Shown here one piece after another: positions 1 to 8,846 of a DNA stretch of 26,300 nt (position 1 is its first letter; every line of letters starts with the position of its first letter). The stretch comes from Deltaproteobacteria bacterium (GTDB taxonomy: Bacteria; Desulfobacterota; Desulfuromonadia; Geobacterales; Pseudopelobacteraceae). Both the position numbers and the translations under genes were made by a program. The stretch spans positions 1 through 26,300 of the forward strand of contig JAURXC010000235.1 of assembly GCA_030654645.1 (NCBI GenBank), in the 5' to 3' direction. The notes beneath the pieces were generated by a model. That model did no database searches and was not told the DNA's origin. It saw only the letters and a program-made list of their open reading frames with translations.

Positions 1-931
<931 letters not shown>

Positions 932-964
932 CACATTTATAGACAGCCTGCTAAGTAGCAAGGA

Positions 965-993
965 AACCGGTAAACTCAGTTGCCGGTTTTTTT
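965..993 (+). terminator. Intrinsic terminator after ppk
   Basis: A nine-base-pair stem with one G-U pair (arms AACCGGTAA at 965-973 and TTGCCGGTT at 980-988), a six-base loop and a following T run to 993. It separates ppk from the hydrogenase operon. Confidence 0.85.
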
Positions 994-1023
994 GTTGCCA
1001 GAGCTAATATTACAAAAATAGTA

Positions 1024-1051
1024 TTGCAATATAACTACATTTTATTATACT
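1024..1051 (+). promoter_or_regulatory. Sigma-70-type promoter of the hydrogenase operon
   Basis: TTGCAA at 1024-1029 and TATACT at 1046-1051 with a 16-base spacer, in an AT-rich stretch about 70 bases upstream of the hydrogenase small-subunit start. The -35 hexamer sits in a perfect ten-base palindrome, TATTGCAATA (1022-1031), which could also be an operator. This is pattern matching, with no transcript data. Confidence 0.55.
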
Positions 1052-1122
1052 GGGTGTTAATGAATTGAGCGGCTGGTTTCCAGGATAGATATCTGCATTA
1101 ACTCCGGGTCAGGAGGCTTGAA

Positions 1123-2262
1123 ATGGGAAAGAAATCAGATTTCGGTGAGCTTGAAACTGTAGAACATGATTTGTTGAAGCATGATTGTTCCATCGGACAG
1201 ATTCTCAAGGAACGTGGTGTGTCGCGCCGCGACTTTCTCAAGTTCTGTTCCGCGATGACGGCTGCCATGGCGCTGCCGGCCTCATTTGCTCCACGGGTTG
1301 CCCAGGCGTTGGATGAGGTCAGGCGTCCGACCCTGGTCTGGCTGGAGATGCAGAGCTGCACCGGCGATACCGAGGCTCTGCTCCGTTCGGCCAATCCGAC
1401 CGTGGCTGAAATCGTGCTTGATATCCTCTCGGTCGATTACCACGAAACGATCATGGCGGCAGCCGGCCACCAGGCCGAAGGCGCTCTTGACAAGACCATC
1501 GCCGATTTCAATGGCAAATATATCTGTGTTATCGAAGGCTCGATCTCGATGAAGGACGGCGGCATTTACGGCACTACCGGAGGCAAGACGCACCTTGAAC
1601 GTGCCCGCCAGGTCTGTGGCGGGGCGCTGGCCACGATCGCGGTCGGCACCTGCGCCTCTTATGGCGGCATTGCGGCGGCGGTTCCGAATCCAACCGGTGC
1701 GGTTGGCGTCAGGGACGCGGTTCCGGGTGCCACCGTGATCAACCTGCCCGGATGTCCGGTCAATGCCGACAACCTGACAGCCACGATCGTCCATTACCTG
1801 GTTTTCGGCAAGATACCGGCCCTCGACAGCCATGGTCGCCCGTTGTTTGCCTATGGCAAGCGTATCCACGACAACTGTGAGCGCCGCCCCCATTTCGATG
1901 CCGGTCAATATGTGGAACATTGGGGTGACGATGGACATCGCAAGGGATTCTGCCTCTACAAGATGGGTTGCAAGGGCCCGGCCACATTCCATAACTGCCC
2001 CACCCAGCGTTACAACGAAAAGACCAGCTGGCCGATAGCGGCCGGACATCCCTGCGCCGGTTGCTCCGAGCCGCAGTTCTGGGACACCATGTCGCCGATG
2101 TACAAGCGTCTGCCCAATGTTCCCGGTTTCGGAATCGAGCATACCGCCGACAAGATCGGCCTGGGGCTGGTTGCCGGCGCAGGTGCTGCCTTTGCGGTCC
2201 ATGGCGTGCTTAATGCGCTGCGCAAGGACAAGGAGCCTGCTGAAGAAAACAAGGAGGGTTAG
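1123..2262 (+). CDS. hyaS: [NiFe] hydrogenase small subunit, Tat-exported, membrane-anchored
   Basis: This is the electron-transferring Fe-S subunit of a periplasmic uptake hydrogenase. It has a twin-arginine signal (SRRDFLKF, Arg35-Arg36) with likely cleavage near residue 62, and a C-terminal hydrophobic helix (about 345-362) that would anchor it next to the cytochrome b. Cluster ligands can be read off: distal cluster His249, Cys252, Cys277, Cys283; medial cluster Cys292, Cys311, Cys314; proximal cluster Cys79, Cys177, Cys211. The usual CTGC motif is CTGD here, so the fourth proximal ligand position is Asp82. A good ribosome-binding site (AGGAGG at 1111) fixes the start. The gene lies three bases upstream of the large subunit. 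The order small, large, cytochrome b, protease matches the Geobacter Hya operon, which is the basis for the symbol; the enzyme class is more certain than the exact orthology. Confidence 0.93.
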   Translation: MGKKSDFGELETVEHDLLKHDCSIGQILKERGVSRRDFLKFCSAMTAAMALPASFAPRVAQALDEVRRPTLVWLEMQSCTGDTEALLRSANPTVAEIVLDILSVDYHETIMAAAGHQAEGALDKTIADFNGKYICVIEGSISMKDGGIYGTTGGKTHLERARQVCGGALATIAVGTCASYGGIAAAVPNPTGAVGVRDAVPGATVINLPGCPVNADNLTATIVHYLVFGKIPALDSHGRPLFAYGKRIHDNCERRPHFDAGQYVEHWGDDGHRKGFCLYKMGCKGPATFHNCPTQRYNEKTSWPIAAGHPCAGCSEPQFWDTMSPMYKRLPNVPGFGIEHTADKIGLGLVAGAGAAFAVHGVLNALRKDKEPAEENKEG

Positions 2263-2265
2263 GAT

Positions 2266-3963
2266 ATGGCCAAGATAGTTGTAGACCCGATTACCAGGAT
2301 TGAAGGGCACCTCCGTATCGAGGCCGAAGTCAGCGATGGCAGGATCATTGATGCCTGGAGTTCGGCAACCATGTTCCGTGGCATCGAAAAGATCCTGAAG
2401 GGGCGCGACCCGCGCGACGCCTGGTTCTGGACCCAGCGCTTCTGCGGTGTCTGCACCACGGTTCATTCCATAGCTTCGATCAGGGCCGTCGAAAACGCGC
2501 TCAAGATCAAGATCCCGCCCAATGCCGAGCTGATCCGCAACATCATCATCGGCACCCAGAACGTGCAGGACCACGTGATCCATTTTTATCATCTGCACGC
2601 GCTGGACTGGGTCGATATCACCTCCGGGCTTAACGCCGATCCGGTCAAGACCGCAGCTCTGGCGGCATCGATCTCGGAGTGGCCCAATAACTCGGCCACC
2701 TATTTCAAGGCGGTACAGGAGCGGATCAAGGCTTTTGTCGCTTCCGGCCGTCTCGGTCCCTTTGCCAATGCCTACTGGGGGCACCCTGCCTATCATCTGC
2801 CGCCCGAAGCCAACCTGATGGCAACCGCCCATTATTTGGAGGCTTTGGAGTGGCAGAAGGATGTGATCAAGATTCACGCCATCCTGGGAAGCAAGAATCC
2901 GCATCCGCAGACCTTCCTGGTGGGTGGCATGTCGATTCCGATCGATCCCGATTCCCAGAATGCTCTCAATGCCGAGAAGCTGATCGAAATCAAGCGCCTT
3001 TTGAAAAAAGCGCAGGAATTCGTAGAAAAGGTCTATATCCCCGATCTGCTGGCGGTCGCGTCTTTCTACAAGGATTGGGCCGCCATCGGCGGCGGGGTTG
3101 GCAACTACATGTGCTATGGCGAGTTCCCGGATGCCAACGGGAATATGTGGTTCCCGTCCGGAGCAATCCTGGATAAGGATCTCAGCAAGGTGCACGTGGT
3201 TGACCAGGGCAAGATCGCCGAATACGTCGATCACTCCTGGTTTGATAATTCAGCCGGTCCGGGGAAAGGCCTGCATCCATATGATGGTGAGACCGAAGTG
3301 CGCTACACCGGCCCCAAGCCCCCTTATGAGTACCTTGACACCAATGCCAAATATTCGTTCGTCAAGTCGCCCCGCTATGACGAAAAGGCGATGGAGGTCG
3401 GTCCTTTGTCCCGCGTGCTGGTGGCTTACGCCTCCGGACACAAGGAGACCAGGGCGGTGGTGAATCTGGTGCTGGGAAAGCTGGGTGTGGGGCCGGAGGC
3501 GCTCTTCTCGACGCTGGGTCGCACCGCCGCGCGCGGTATCGACTGCCTGCTGAACGCCCAGCAGACTCCAAAGTTCCTGGACGAGCTGATCGGCAACATC
3601 TCCAAGGGAGATTACCGGATCCACGCCAACGAAAAGTGGGATCCTTCCGAGTGGCCGGCCGAAGCCAGCGGTTACGGCATGCACGAAGCCCCGCGCGGCG
3701 GACTCGGCCACTGGATCAGGATCAAGGATCAGAAAATCCTCAATTACCAGGCTGTGGTGCCTTCTACCTGGAACGCTTCACCGCGCGACGCAAAGGGGCA
3801 GCGCGGACCATACGAAGCGGCGCTGGTGGGGACTCCGCTGGCCGATCCCAATAAGCCGCTGGAGATTCTGCGCACGATCCATTCCTTTGATCCATGTCTG
3901 GCCTGTGCCGTCCATGTTCTGGACGCCAACGGCAACGAGATGGTCAGGGTCAAGGTGTCCTAG
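2266..3963 (+). CDS. hyaL: [NiFe] hydrogenase large (catalytic) subunit
   Basis: This subunit carries the Ni-Fe active site that splits H2. Both metal-binding motifs are intact: RFCGVCTTVH near the N-terminus (Cys60, Cys63) and DPCLACAVH near the C-terminus (Cys544, Cys547, His550). Fifteen residues follow His550, which is the expected peptide removed by the maturation protease after nickel insertion; the protease gene is in the same operon. The length of 565 residues is normal for group 1 enzymes. There is no signal peptide, as expected, since the subunit is co-exported with the Tat-tagged small subunit. The start follows GGAGG a few bases upstream and lies four bases after the small-subunit stop. 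The H2 evolution/uptake bias cannot be read directly, but the exported, cytochrome b-linked arrangement points to H2 uptake feeding the quinone pool. Confidence 0.96.
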   Translation: MAKIVVDPITRIEGHLRIEAEVSDGRIIDAWSSATMFRGIEKILKGRDPRDAWFWTQRFCGVCTTVHSIASIRAVENALKIKIPPNAELIRNIIIGTQNVQDHVIHFYHLHALDWVDITSGLNADPVKTAALAASISEWPNNSATYFKAVQERIKAFVASGRLGPFANAYWGHPAYHLPPEANLMATAHYLEALEWQKDVIKIHAILGSKNPHPQTFLVGGMSIPIDPDSQNALNAEKLIEIKRLLKKAQEFVEKVYIPDLLAVASFYKDWAAIGGGVGNYMCYGEFPDANGNMWFPSGAILDKDLSKVHVVDQGKIAEYVDHSWFDNSAGPGKGLHPYDGETEVRYTGPKPPYEYLDTNAKYSFVKSPRYDEKAMEVGPLSRVLVAYASGHKETRAVVNLVLGKLGVGPEALFSTLGRTAARGIDCLLNAQQTPKFLDELIGNISKGDYRIHANEKWDPSEWPAEASGYGMHEAPRGGLGHWIRIKDQKILNYQAVVPSTWNASPRDAKGQRGPYEAALVGTPLADPNKPLEILRTIHSFDPCLACAVHVLDANGNEMVRVKVS

Positions 3964-3981
3964 GAAGCGGGGAGGCATGAA

Positions 3982-4647
3982 ATGAGCGATAACTGCAAGT
4001 TCAAGTGCTACATCTGGGAATTGCCGGTCAGGTGGTGTCATTGGATCAACATGATCTGCATCGTCACTCTGTCGGTTACCGGCTTCCTGATCGGAACTCC
4101 ATTTTCTTTCGGAAGCTCGACCTCGTCTTTTACGATGGGGTGGATCCGTTTCATCCACTTCAGCGCGGCCTACCTGTTTACCGTGAGCGTCATCTCGCGC
4201 TTGATCTGGTCATTCATCGGCAACAAATATTCGGGCTGGCGCGAGTTCTTTCCGCTTATGACCGACGCCGGACGCAAGAAGACTATAAGGATGCTGCGTT
4301 ATTACATGCTGCTGGACAAGGATGTCCCGGAAACGGTCGGCCATAACCCCTTGGCTACCGCGGCCTATGTCTGTCTCTTCGGCATCTATTCGCTGATGAT
4401 ACTGACCGGTTTTGCCTTGTATGCCCAGCATGCGCCGCAGGGACCGATGCACAAGGCGCTTGGCTTCATGTATGTACTATTCAGTGACCAGGGTATGCGG
4501 CTTACACACCATATCAGCATGTGGTTCATTTTCGGCTTTGTAATCAACCATATCTACAGCGCCTGGCTGATGGACATAAAAGAACATGGCAGCGAGATTT
4601 CCAGCATGTTCAGTGGCTACAAGTTCACGGTACGCAAGGAAAAATAG
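3982..4647 (+). CDS. hyaB: Hydrogenase di-heme cytochrome b subunit
   Basis: This is an integral membrane cytochrome b of the Ni/Fe-hydrogenase b-type family, which passes electrons from the small subunit to menaquinone. Four hydrophobic segments are visible. Candidate heme-ligand histidines lie in RWCHWINM, RFIHFSAAY and THHISMWFIFGFVINH. The length of 221 residues is typical. The start at 3982 has a strong GGGGAGG site and comes 18 bases after the large-subunit stop. It is named hyaB after the Geobacter scheme, in which B denotes the cytochrome; in E. coli the equivalent is HyaC. An intrinsic terminator lies just downstream, between this gene and the protease. Confidence 0.92.
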   Translation: MSDNCKFKCYIWELPVRWCHWINMICIVTLSVTGFLIGTPFSFGSSTSSFTMGWIRFIHFSAAYLFTVSVISRLIWSFIGNKYSGWREFFPLMTDAGRKKTIRMLRYYMLLDKDVPETVGHNPLATAAYVCLFGIYSLMILTGFALYAQHAPQGPMHKALGFMYVLFSDQGMRLTHHISMWFIFGFVINHIYSAWLMDIKEHGSEISSMFSGYKFTVRKEK

Positions 4648-4675
4648 GTTGTATTTACGGTTGATCAATCGGAGT

Positions 4676-4706
4676 GGGGCGTGCTTTCGTGTACGCCCCG
4701 TTTTTT
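4676..4706 (+). terminator. Terminator/attenuator inside the hydrogenase operon
   Basis: Arms GGGGCGT (4676-4682) and ACGCCCC (4693-4699) around a ten-base loop, followed by G and six T. It sits between the cytochrome b gene and the protease gene, so it could lower expression of the protease relative to the structural genes. Confidence 0.7.
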
Positions 4707-4722
4707 GTGTCAGGGAGAATTC

Positions 4723-5214
4723 ATGAGTTGTGATGGTGGGGCCGAGCCGGCCATACTGGTGCTTGGTATCGGAAATCTGGTGATGAGCGATGACGGAGTC
4801 GGAGTGCGCGTGGTCCAGGAACTGCAGCGCTCTTATCGTTTCCCGGAGAACGTCAGGGTCGTTGATGGCGGTACATTGGGTCTGGATCTGCTTCCGCTGC
4901 TGGAAGAGGCGACCCACCTGATTCTGGTGGACGCGGTTGAAACCGGGGAAAAACCGGGGAGCCTGGTCAGGCTGACCGGCCTGGAATTGCCGATTGCGCT
5001 GCAGACCAAGCTGTCACCGCATCAGATGGGGCTAAAGGACCTGCTGGCGGTTTCGGAGCTGATGGGGCATTCACCAGGTGAAATGGTTTTGATCGGTGTA
5101 CAGCCGGGGTCTGTCGAGATGGGTGCCGAGTTGACGGCTGAAGTTGAAGCTATGCTTGAAGAAGTGACTGCCAAAGTGCTGTTTGAGCTGAGCTGTTTCG
5201 GTGTAAGTCTGTAA
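4723..5214 (+). CDS. hyaP: Hydrogenase maturation endopeptidase (HyaD/HycI, M52 family)
   Basis: The protease removes the C-terminal extension of the hydrogenase large subunit once nickel is in place. Family motifs are GIGNLVMSDDGVG (the Asp/Glu after GIGN is a metal ligand), VDGGTLGLDL, LILVDAV and a SPHQMGL segment with the conserved His. From the chosen ATG it is 163 residues, normal for the family. I chose 4723 because GGGAG precedes it by five bases; a longer frame reaches back to 4681 but would start inside the upstream terminator hairpin. It is the last gene of the hydrogenase operon and converges with a small minus-strand gene. Confidence 0.92.
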   Translation: MSCDGGAEPAILVLGIGNLVMSDDGVGVRVVQELQRSYRFPENVRVVDGGTLGLDLLPLLEEATHLILVDAVETGEKPGSLVRLTGLELPIALQTKLSPHQMGLKDLLAVSELMGHSPGEMVLIGVQPGSVEMGAELTAEVEAMLEEVTAKVLFELSCFGVSL

Positions 5215-5230
5215 ATGACGCGTAAGTCAA

Positions 5231-5437
5231 TCATCCTCCCAGATATTTGGTCAGCTCCTCGGCCAGAGTGGTTGGATGGAGGAACCTGGCCGGAATCTTG
5301 TCGTTTCCAAGGAACTCTTTCGACCAGGACTGGCGTTTGGTCCATGCCATCAATTGTTCCCAACCGGCCCAGGTGGAAAAATCAACCCCATGAATGTTGG
5401 TGATCTGTTCCAGAAATGTCTGTTCATATCCCGCCAT
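5231..5437 (-). CDS. 68-residue conserved-looking protein of unknown function
   Basis: I do not recognise this small protein. It is Trp-rich (four Trp), has no signal peptide or membrane segment, and ends in a di-glycine (KYLGG). It is preceded on its own strand by AAGGTGA eight bases from the ATG, a credible ribosome-binding site. It converges with the hydrogenase protease gene, leaving only 16 bases between the stops. Plus-strand frames overlapping it are less protein-like. A role in hydrogenase maturation is possible from location only. Confidence 0.6.
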   Translation of the reverse strand: MAGYEQTFLEQITNIHGVDFSTWAGWEQLMAWTKRQSWSKEFLGNDKIPARFLHPTTLAEELTKYLGG

Positions 5438-5557
5438 GTGGTCACCTTCTCTGTTCGAAAATAAGCATTGAAATTAATATACTAAGCTTACCGGTTCCGC
5501 TGCCCGGTCTGACAATCTTTATGAACTTTATCATTTATTAAGGAATAATTCCAAATA

Positions 5558-6460
5558 TTATATTTTTCTGGCGACGGTTTCCACAAGCAGCTCATCATAT
5601 ACAGTCAGTGATTTTACCCGCATGGTCTGCTTCTGGCCCAATTCCCCAAACGTTTTCAGCTTCCCGTTGAATCTGGCCGCCTGTGATTTCAGGTTACTGC
5701 TGCTCTCGGAAACGAAACTCTTCTCTTTCGGATCAACGTCTTTTCTGAACAGTCCCTTGGCCTTGTTCCAGTACTCATCAGAACTGCTCATATAGTGGTC
5801 GAGGGCATCAAGAAAAGACAACGCTCCGGACGAAAGGTCAGCTACCGTTGCAAGTTTCTGCTGGGCATCCTGCATGCTTTTCAGCAGTTGCTGGTCCGCG
5901 TAGTTCGATGCTTCCATTACGGCTTTCGGGTCTACCGGTTTGTCAGGATTGATTGCATCGACCATGGCAATGAATTTATGCGATGAATTCAGATAAGTAT
6001 TGATTGCCAGAGACGCATTATTTAGAGCCATCGTGAACTGGGCTACAAACTTGGTAAAAATTGAAGCCTGTCCGGCATAGGGTATCGGCAGCACCCGTGC
6101 CACGACCGCAGCATACGAACCGGCCAGTATATAGCGGTTGTATCCGGCCAGGTTCGTGCTCATCCATGTTACAAATCCCTGAAAATCTCCGGTTGCCTGT
6201 CGTTGCAGCCTGACGTCGGCGGCAATTTCCCTGAGTCTCTGGATCTTCTTCTGTCTCAGGCTCTCAGCGGTAATGACCGGTTGTTGTTCAAGCTCCTTGA
6301 TGTGTACATTGAGAGAGGATATATCCCGCTGGAGCTTTAAAGTCTGTTCGTCCGCAATGGTCTGTGGGGGCGGCGGTTCTTCAGATGCAAAAACATTACC
6401 TGTCAATAGTGCCGCCAGTATCAGGGGAGCAAACAGGCGGCAGAGTGTTGGGGTGAGCAT
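5558..6460 (-). CDS. Predicted exported helical protein, function unknown
   Basis: A 300-residue protein with a clear Sec signal peptide (hydrophobic core about residues 8-22, likely cut after VFA at about 25). The mature part begins acidic and Pro-rich, then has a Lys/Glu/Gln-rich stretch (about 40-90) likely to form a coiled coil, a moderately hydrophobic middle (about 105-155) and a Ser/Lys-rich helical C-terminal half. No Cys is present in the mature part and no family is recognised. AAGGAA lies upstream of the ATG. A very good promoter lies at 6506-6534 on the minus strand, so the gene is probably transcribed on its own. It follows another predicted exported protein on the same strand. 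Confidence 0.75.
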   Translation of the reverse strand: MLTPTLCRLFAPLILAALLTGNVFASEEPPPPQTIADEQTLKLQRDISSLNVHIKELEQQPVITAESLRQKKIQRLREIAADVRLQRQATGDFQGFVTWMSTNLAGYNRYILAGSYAAVVARVLPIPYAGQASIFTKFVAQFTMALNNASLAINTYLNSSHKFIAMVDAINPDKPVDPKAVMEASNYADQQLLKSMQDAQQKLATVADLSSGALSFLDALDHYMSSSDEYWNKAKGLFRKDVDPKEKSFVSESSSNLKSQAARFNGKLKTFGELGQKQTMRVKSLTVYDELLVETVARKI

Positions 6461-6505
6461 GTGACAACGGTTCCTTCTGGAATTGTGGATTTATGGATGT
6501 TGCAG

Positions 6506-6534
6506 TTTATAGCTTTGCCGGCAGGGGATTGCAA
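6506..6534 (-). promoter_or_regulatory. Sigma-70-type promoter for the exported protein at 5558-6460
   Basis: Reading the minus strand: TTGCAA (6529-6534), a 17-base spacer, and TATAAA (6506-6511), about 45 bases upstream of the start codon. The elements and spacing are near-optimal. Confidence 0.65.
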
Positions 6535-6547
6535 ATAAAAGTAGTAA

Positions 6548-7364
6548 TCATTTTGTATTTGCAATTGAAAAGAAAATCCCGTTTTCCTTTTTACTACCAG
6601 CTGGAAAAACATAGACAAGCCTGACATTGTCGAGTGTAGCTCTTACTGTTTGGGTGGAATATCCCAGGGTGCCGGCAATCTTGTTGACAACTTTTTCAGG
6701 GGAGTCACTGTCGGTTATGTTTATCAACCTGGTACCATGCGCGGCAAGCTGTCGGGCGAAGGCCTTTTCCTCGGTATCGGCAAGTCCGCAGGCGATTGCT
6801 GCCGTTATCATGTTCCCGCGAACTGCATGGAGAGCTTCCATCCGGACATCTTTCAGGGCTTCTGACGTTGGTATCGGCGATAAAAAATCAATCAGAATCT
6901 GTTGTATCAACTCGCAGGGCGGAATCGAGCCCTGAAGCTTGACGGTCTTTGCCGGCGAAGGTGTCGGAATAAAGCCCGGCGATGGCAGTGTTTTAAGTGA
7001 CAGCAGTTTTTCCCGTGATTGCGTTTTAATAACGGTTTCCCCTGGATTTGATAAATCCCGGTTGGAACGGCTTCCATTTTTTATTTTTGCGGTTTTTTTT
7101 TGTTGAAAGTTCGATGCCCTGCTTCTGTTCGCCTTTTGCAGGATGAACTGTTTTTCGGGATATCGCCTGGGGGGGCGATCCTGCTGGTTTGGAAATACTC
7201 CGTTGTTTCAGTTCGTTGATATCCAGATCAAACTTCTGCAAATTGTCCGCCCAAGAGTGTGTCGGAGACTGGAAGAGCAAGCTCAGAGCGAGGCAGCATG
7301 TCAAGGCTGCTGCTGATGCAGGCGCCGCTTTGTGAAATACATGATGATGAAATCTAAATTCCAT
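6548..7364 (-). CDS. Predicted exported protein split by a frameshift at an A9 run
   Basis: The 5' part starts at ATG 7362-7364 with a long signal peptide (likely cut after SWA near residue 40) and runs in one frame to a stop at 7026. The 3' part, ending at 6548, is open in another frame and continues upstream without an ATG. Dropping one A from the nine-A run (plus-strand T run 7093-7101) joins them into a single 271-residue product: signal peptide, a basic Pro/Lys-rich linker, then a folded-looking domain (about residues 150-271). No family is recognised. The alternatives are a real disrupted gene, slippage at the run giving two products, or a base-call error. A longer 5' start at 7487 exists but adds a non-signal-like extension that crosses the promoter. 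Confidence 0.6.
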
Positions 7365-7398
7365 ATAGAATTCTTTCAGGTTTGTAATTATTCTAATG

Positions 7399-7427
7399 AA
7401 TATAGCGCCGTAGCAAGCCGATTGCAA
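7399..7427 (-). promoter_or_regulatory. Sigma-70-type promoter for the frameshifted exported protein
   Basis: Minus strand: TTGCAA (7422-7427), 17-base spacer, TATATT (7399-7404), about 35 bases upstream of the ATG at 7364. Confidence 0.6.
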
Positions 7428-7453
7428 TAAATATAGCCGCCAGGACTGATTCT

Positions 7454-7487
7454 GCACGTTGCATTTGCCCACGTGCTGTACTACCAT
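7454..7487 (+). promoter_or_regulatory. Possible promoter and inverted repeat upstream of the GGDEF gene
   Basis: TTGCAT (7459-7464), 17-base spacer, TACCAT (7482-7487): a moderate sigma-70 match. An inverted repeat, GCACGT (7454-7459) and ACGTGC (7471-7476), overlaps the -35 element and spacer and could be an operator. Confidence 0.4.
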
Positions 7488-7529
7488 GTAAAACTTGATA
7501 GAAGCAATATTGCGAGGAGAAAATATAAT

Positions 7530-8846
7530 ATGGCCTTGTGGTCATTTCGCCTGACTCTGGTTCAGAAAATGGTTCTCAGTTTTGCACTTTCCGGATTGTG
7601 CCTGTTGACGGCCCTGTCTTACGCCATTTCCGGATTGGGTGCGATGCACAAAATGGAACAGGAAATAGCCGACAAGGATCTCAGGGCTGCTACCATTACG
7701 ATCAGGCTGCGCGAGTTGATGGTGGCACAGGAACGGTTGTCGGGGAGATTCAGGATATTGAAACATCCTGAATACAAGTCATTGCATGACCAGAATGATC
7801 ATGACTTCCGTCGTGAAATCAAAATACTCAAAGCCGTTCATGATAGCCCTGCAGTTACTGAACTTGAAAAAGGGTATGAGAGTTATTCCCTATTGGCAAA
7901 ACGTCTCTTTGGTGGTGACCCGTCCGGTTCGGCGGAGATGAAAAAAAATATTGATTCGGTGCTGAATACCATCAATATCATTAGCGAAGACCAGCGTCAG
8001 GATTTATCGGAGAAGCTGGCTTTGTCCGATATACAGGAAGAACACACCGTGGCCTGGTCGCTTGGGCTGGCATTTGCGGGAGTTATCATCTCTTTCCTGA
8101 TTGCAGGCTGGATGGTTTATTCCTTTGCCAGTTCAATCGGCAAGCTTCAACATGCCACCCATCTGATCGCTTCCGGAGACTTCGATCATGACCCGCGTAT
8201 CGCATCAGGTGACGAAATCGGCGCTTTGTCACAGGATTTCAGGAGCATGGCTATCAGGCTCAAGGAGCTTGAACAGTTGAGTCTCGACGCGAGTCCTTTA
8301 ACCCGTTTGCCGGGAAACATCGCCATTGAACGTGTCATCAACAGGCACCTGCGCGACAGGATAACATTTGCCATGTGTTATCTGGACCTGGATAACTTCA
8401 AGTCGTACAACGACCGTTATGGCTATATCAAGGCCAGCGAGGTTCTGAAGGAAGTCGGCAAGGTCATTTATGATACGGTCAAGGGACTTGGAAATCAGGA
8501 TGCTTTCGTCGGCCATATCGGTGGTGATGATTTTGTAGTGGTAATCAGTGCGGAAAGGGCGGAAGCCGCATGCCGGGCAATTATCGGAAGTGTCGATGCG
8601 CTGGTGCCATCCTATTATTCCGAGGAGGACCAACGTGCAGGTGCGATCGAGGGTGTTGATCGATATGGTGTTGCCCGAAGATTCCCTTTGATTTCCATAT
8701 CGATTGCCGCCTTGGTATGCAAACCGGGCGATTATCCCACCGCTGCCGAGATTGCCAGCGCTGCTGCTGTCGTCAAGGATCGTGTCAAGGAATCGGTGGG
8801 AAGCAATTATGTGATTGTCAGGAAAGGGGAACTCCGTGAAGCCTGA
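7530..8846 (+). CDS. Membrane HAMP-GGDEF protein (putative diguanylate cyclase)
   Basis: A 438-residue inner-membrane signalling protein. It has a first membrane helix at about residues 12-35, a periplasmic helical sensor region to about 180, a second membrane helix (about 180-205), a HAMP linker and a C-terminal GGDEF domain that begins at the SPLTRLPGN motif. The signature reads GGDDF (331-335), preceded by the DLDNFKSYNDRYGY block that holds metal and substrate residues. GGDDF differs from the canonical motif by Glu to Asp, so cyclase activity is likely but not certain. No RxxD inhibitory site is seen five residues ahead of the motif. I chose 7530 because GAGGAG lies ten bases upstream; the frame extends back to 7473 but without a ribosome-binding site. 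It overlaps the following lipoprotein gene by 11 bases, implying coupling. Confidence 0.88.
   Translation: MALWSFRLTLVQKMVLSFALSGLCLLTALSYAISGLGAMHKMEQEIADKDLRAATITIRLRELMVAQERLSGRFRILKHPEYKSLHDQNDHDFRREIKILKAVHDSPAVTELEKGYESYSLLAKRLFGGDPSGSAEMKKNIDSVLNTINIISEDQRQDLSEKLALSDIQEEHTVAWSLGLAFAGVIISFLIAGWMVYSFASSIGKLQHATHLIASGDFDHDPRIASGDEIGALSQDFRSMAIRLKELEQLSLDASPLTRLPGNIAIERVINRHLRDRITFAMCYLDLDNFKSYNDRYGYIKASEVLKEVGKVIYDTVKGLGNQDAFVGHIGGDDFVVVISAERAEAACRAIIGSVDALVPSYYSEEDQRAGAIEGVDRYGVARRFPLISISIAALVCKPGDYPTAAEIASAAAVVKDRVKESVGSNYVIVRKGELREA

Noticed and set aside
1282..3234. 650-codon open frame on the minus strand across the hydrogenase genes
   Set aside because: It is antisense to two well-identified genes and arises from their GC-rich third positions; the translation is low-complexity and matches no family.
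6627..6935. 102-codon plus-strand frame
   Set aside because: Antisense to the C-terminal part of the frameshifted exported protein; composition is unlike a protein and there is no start signal.
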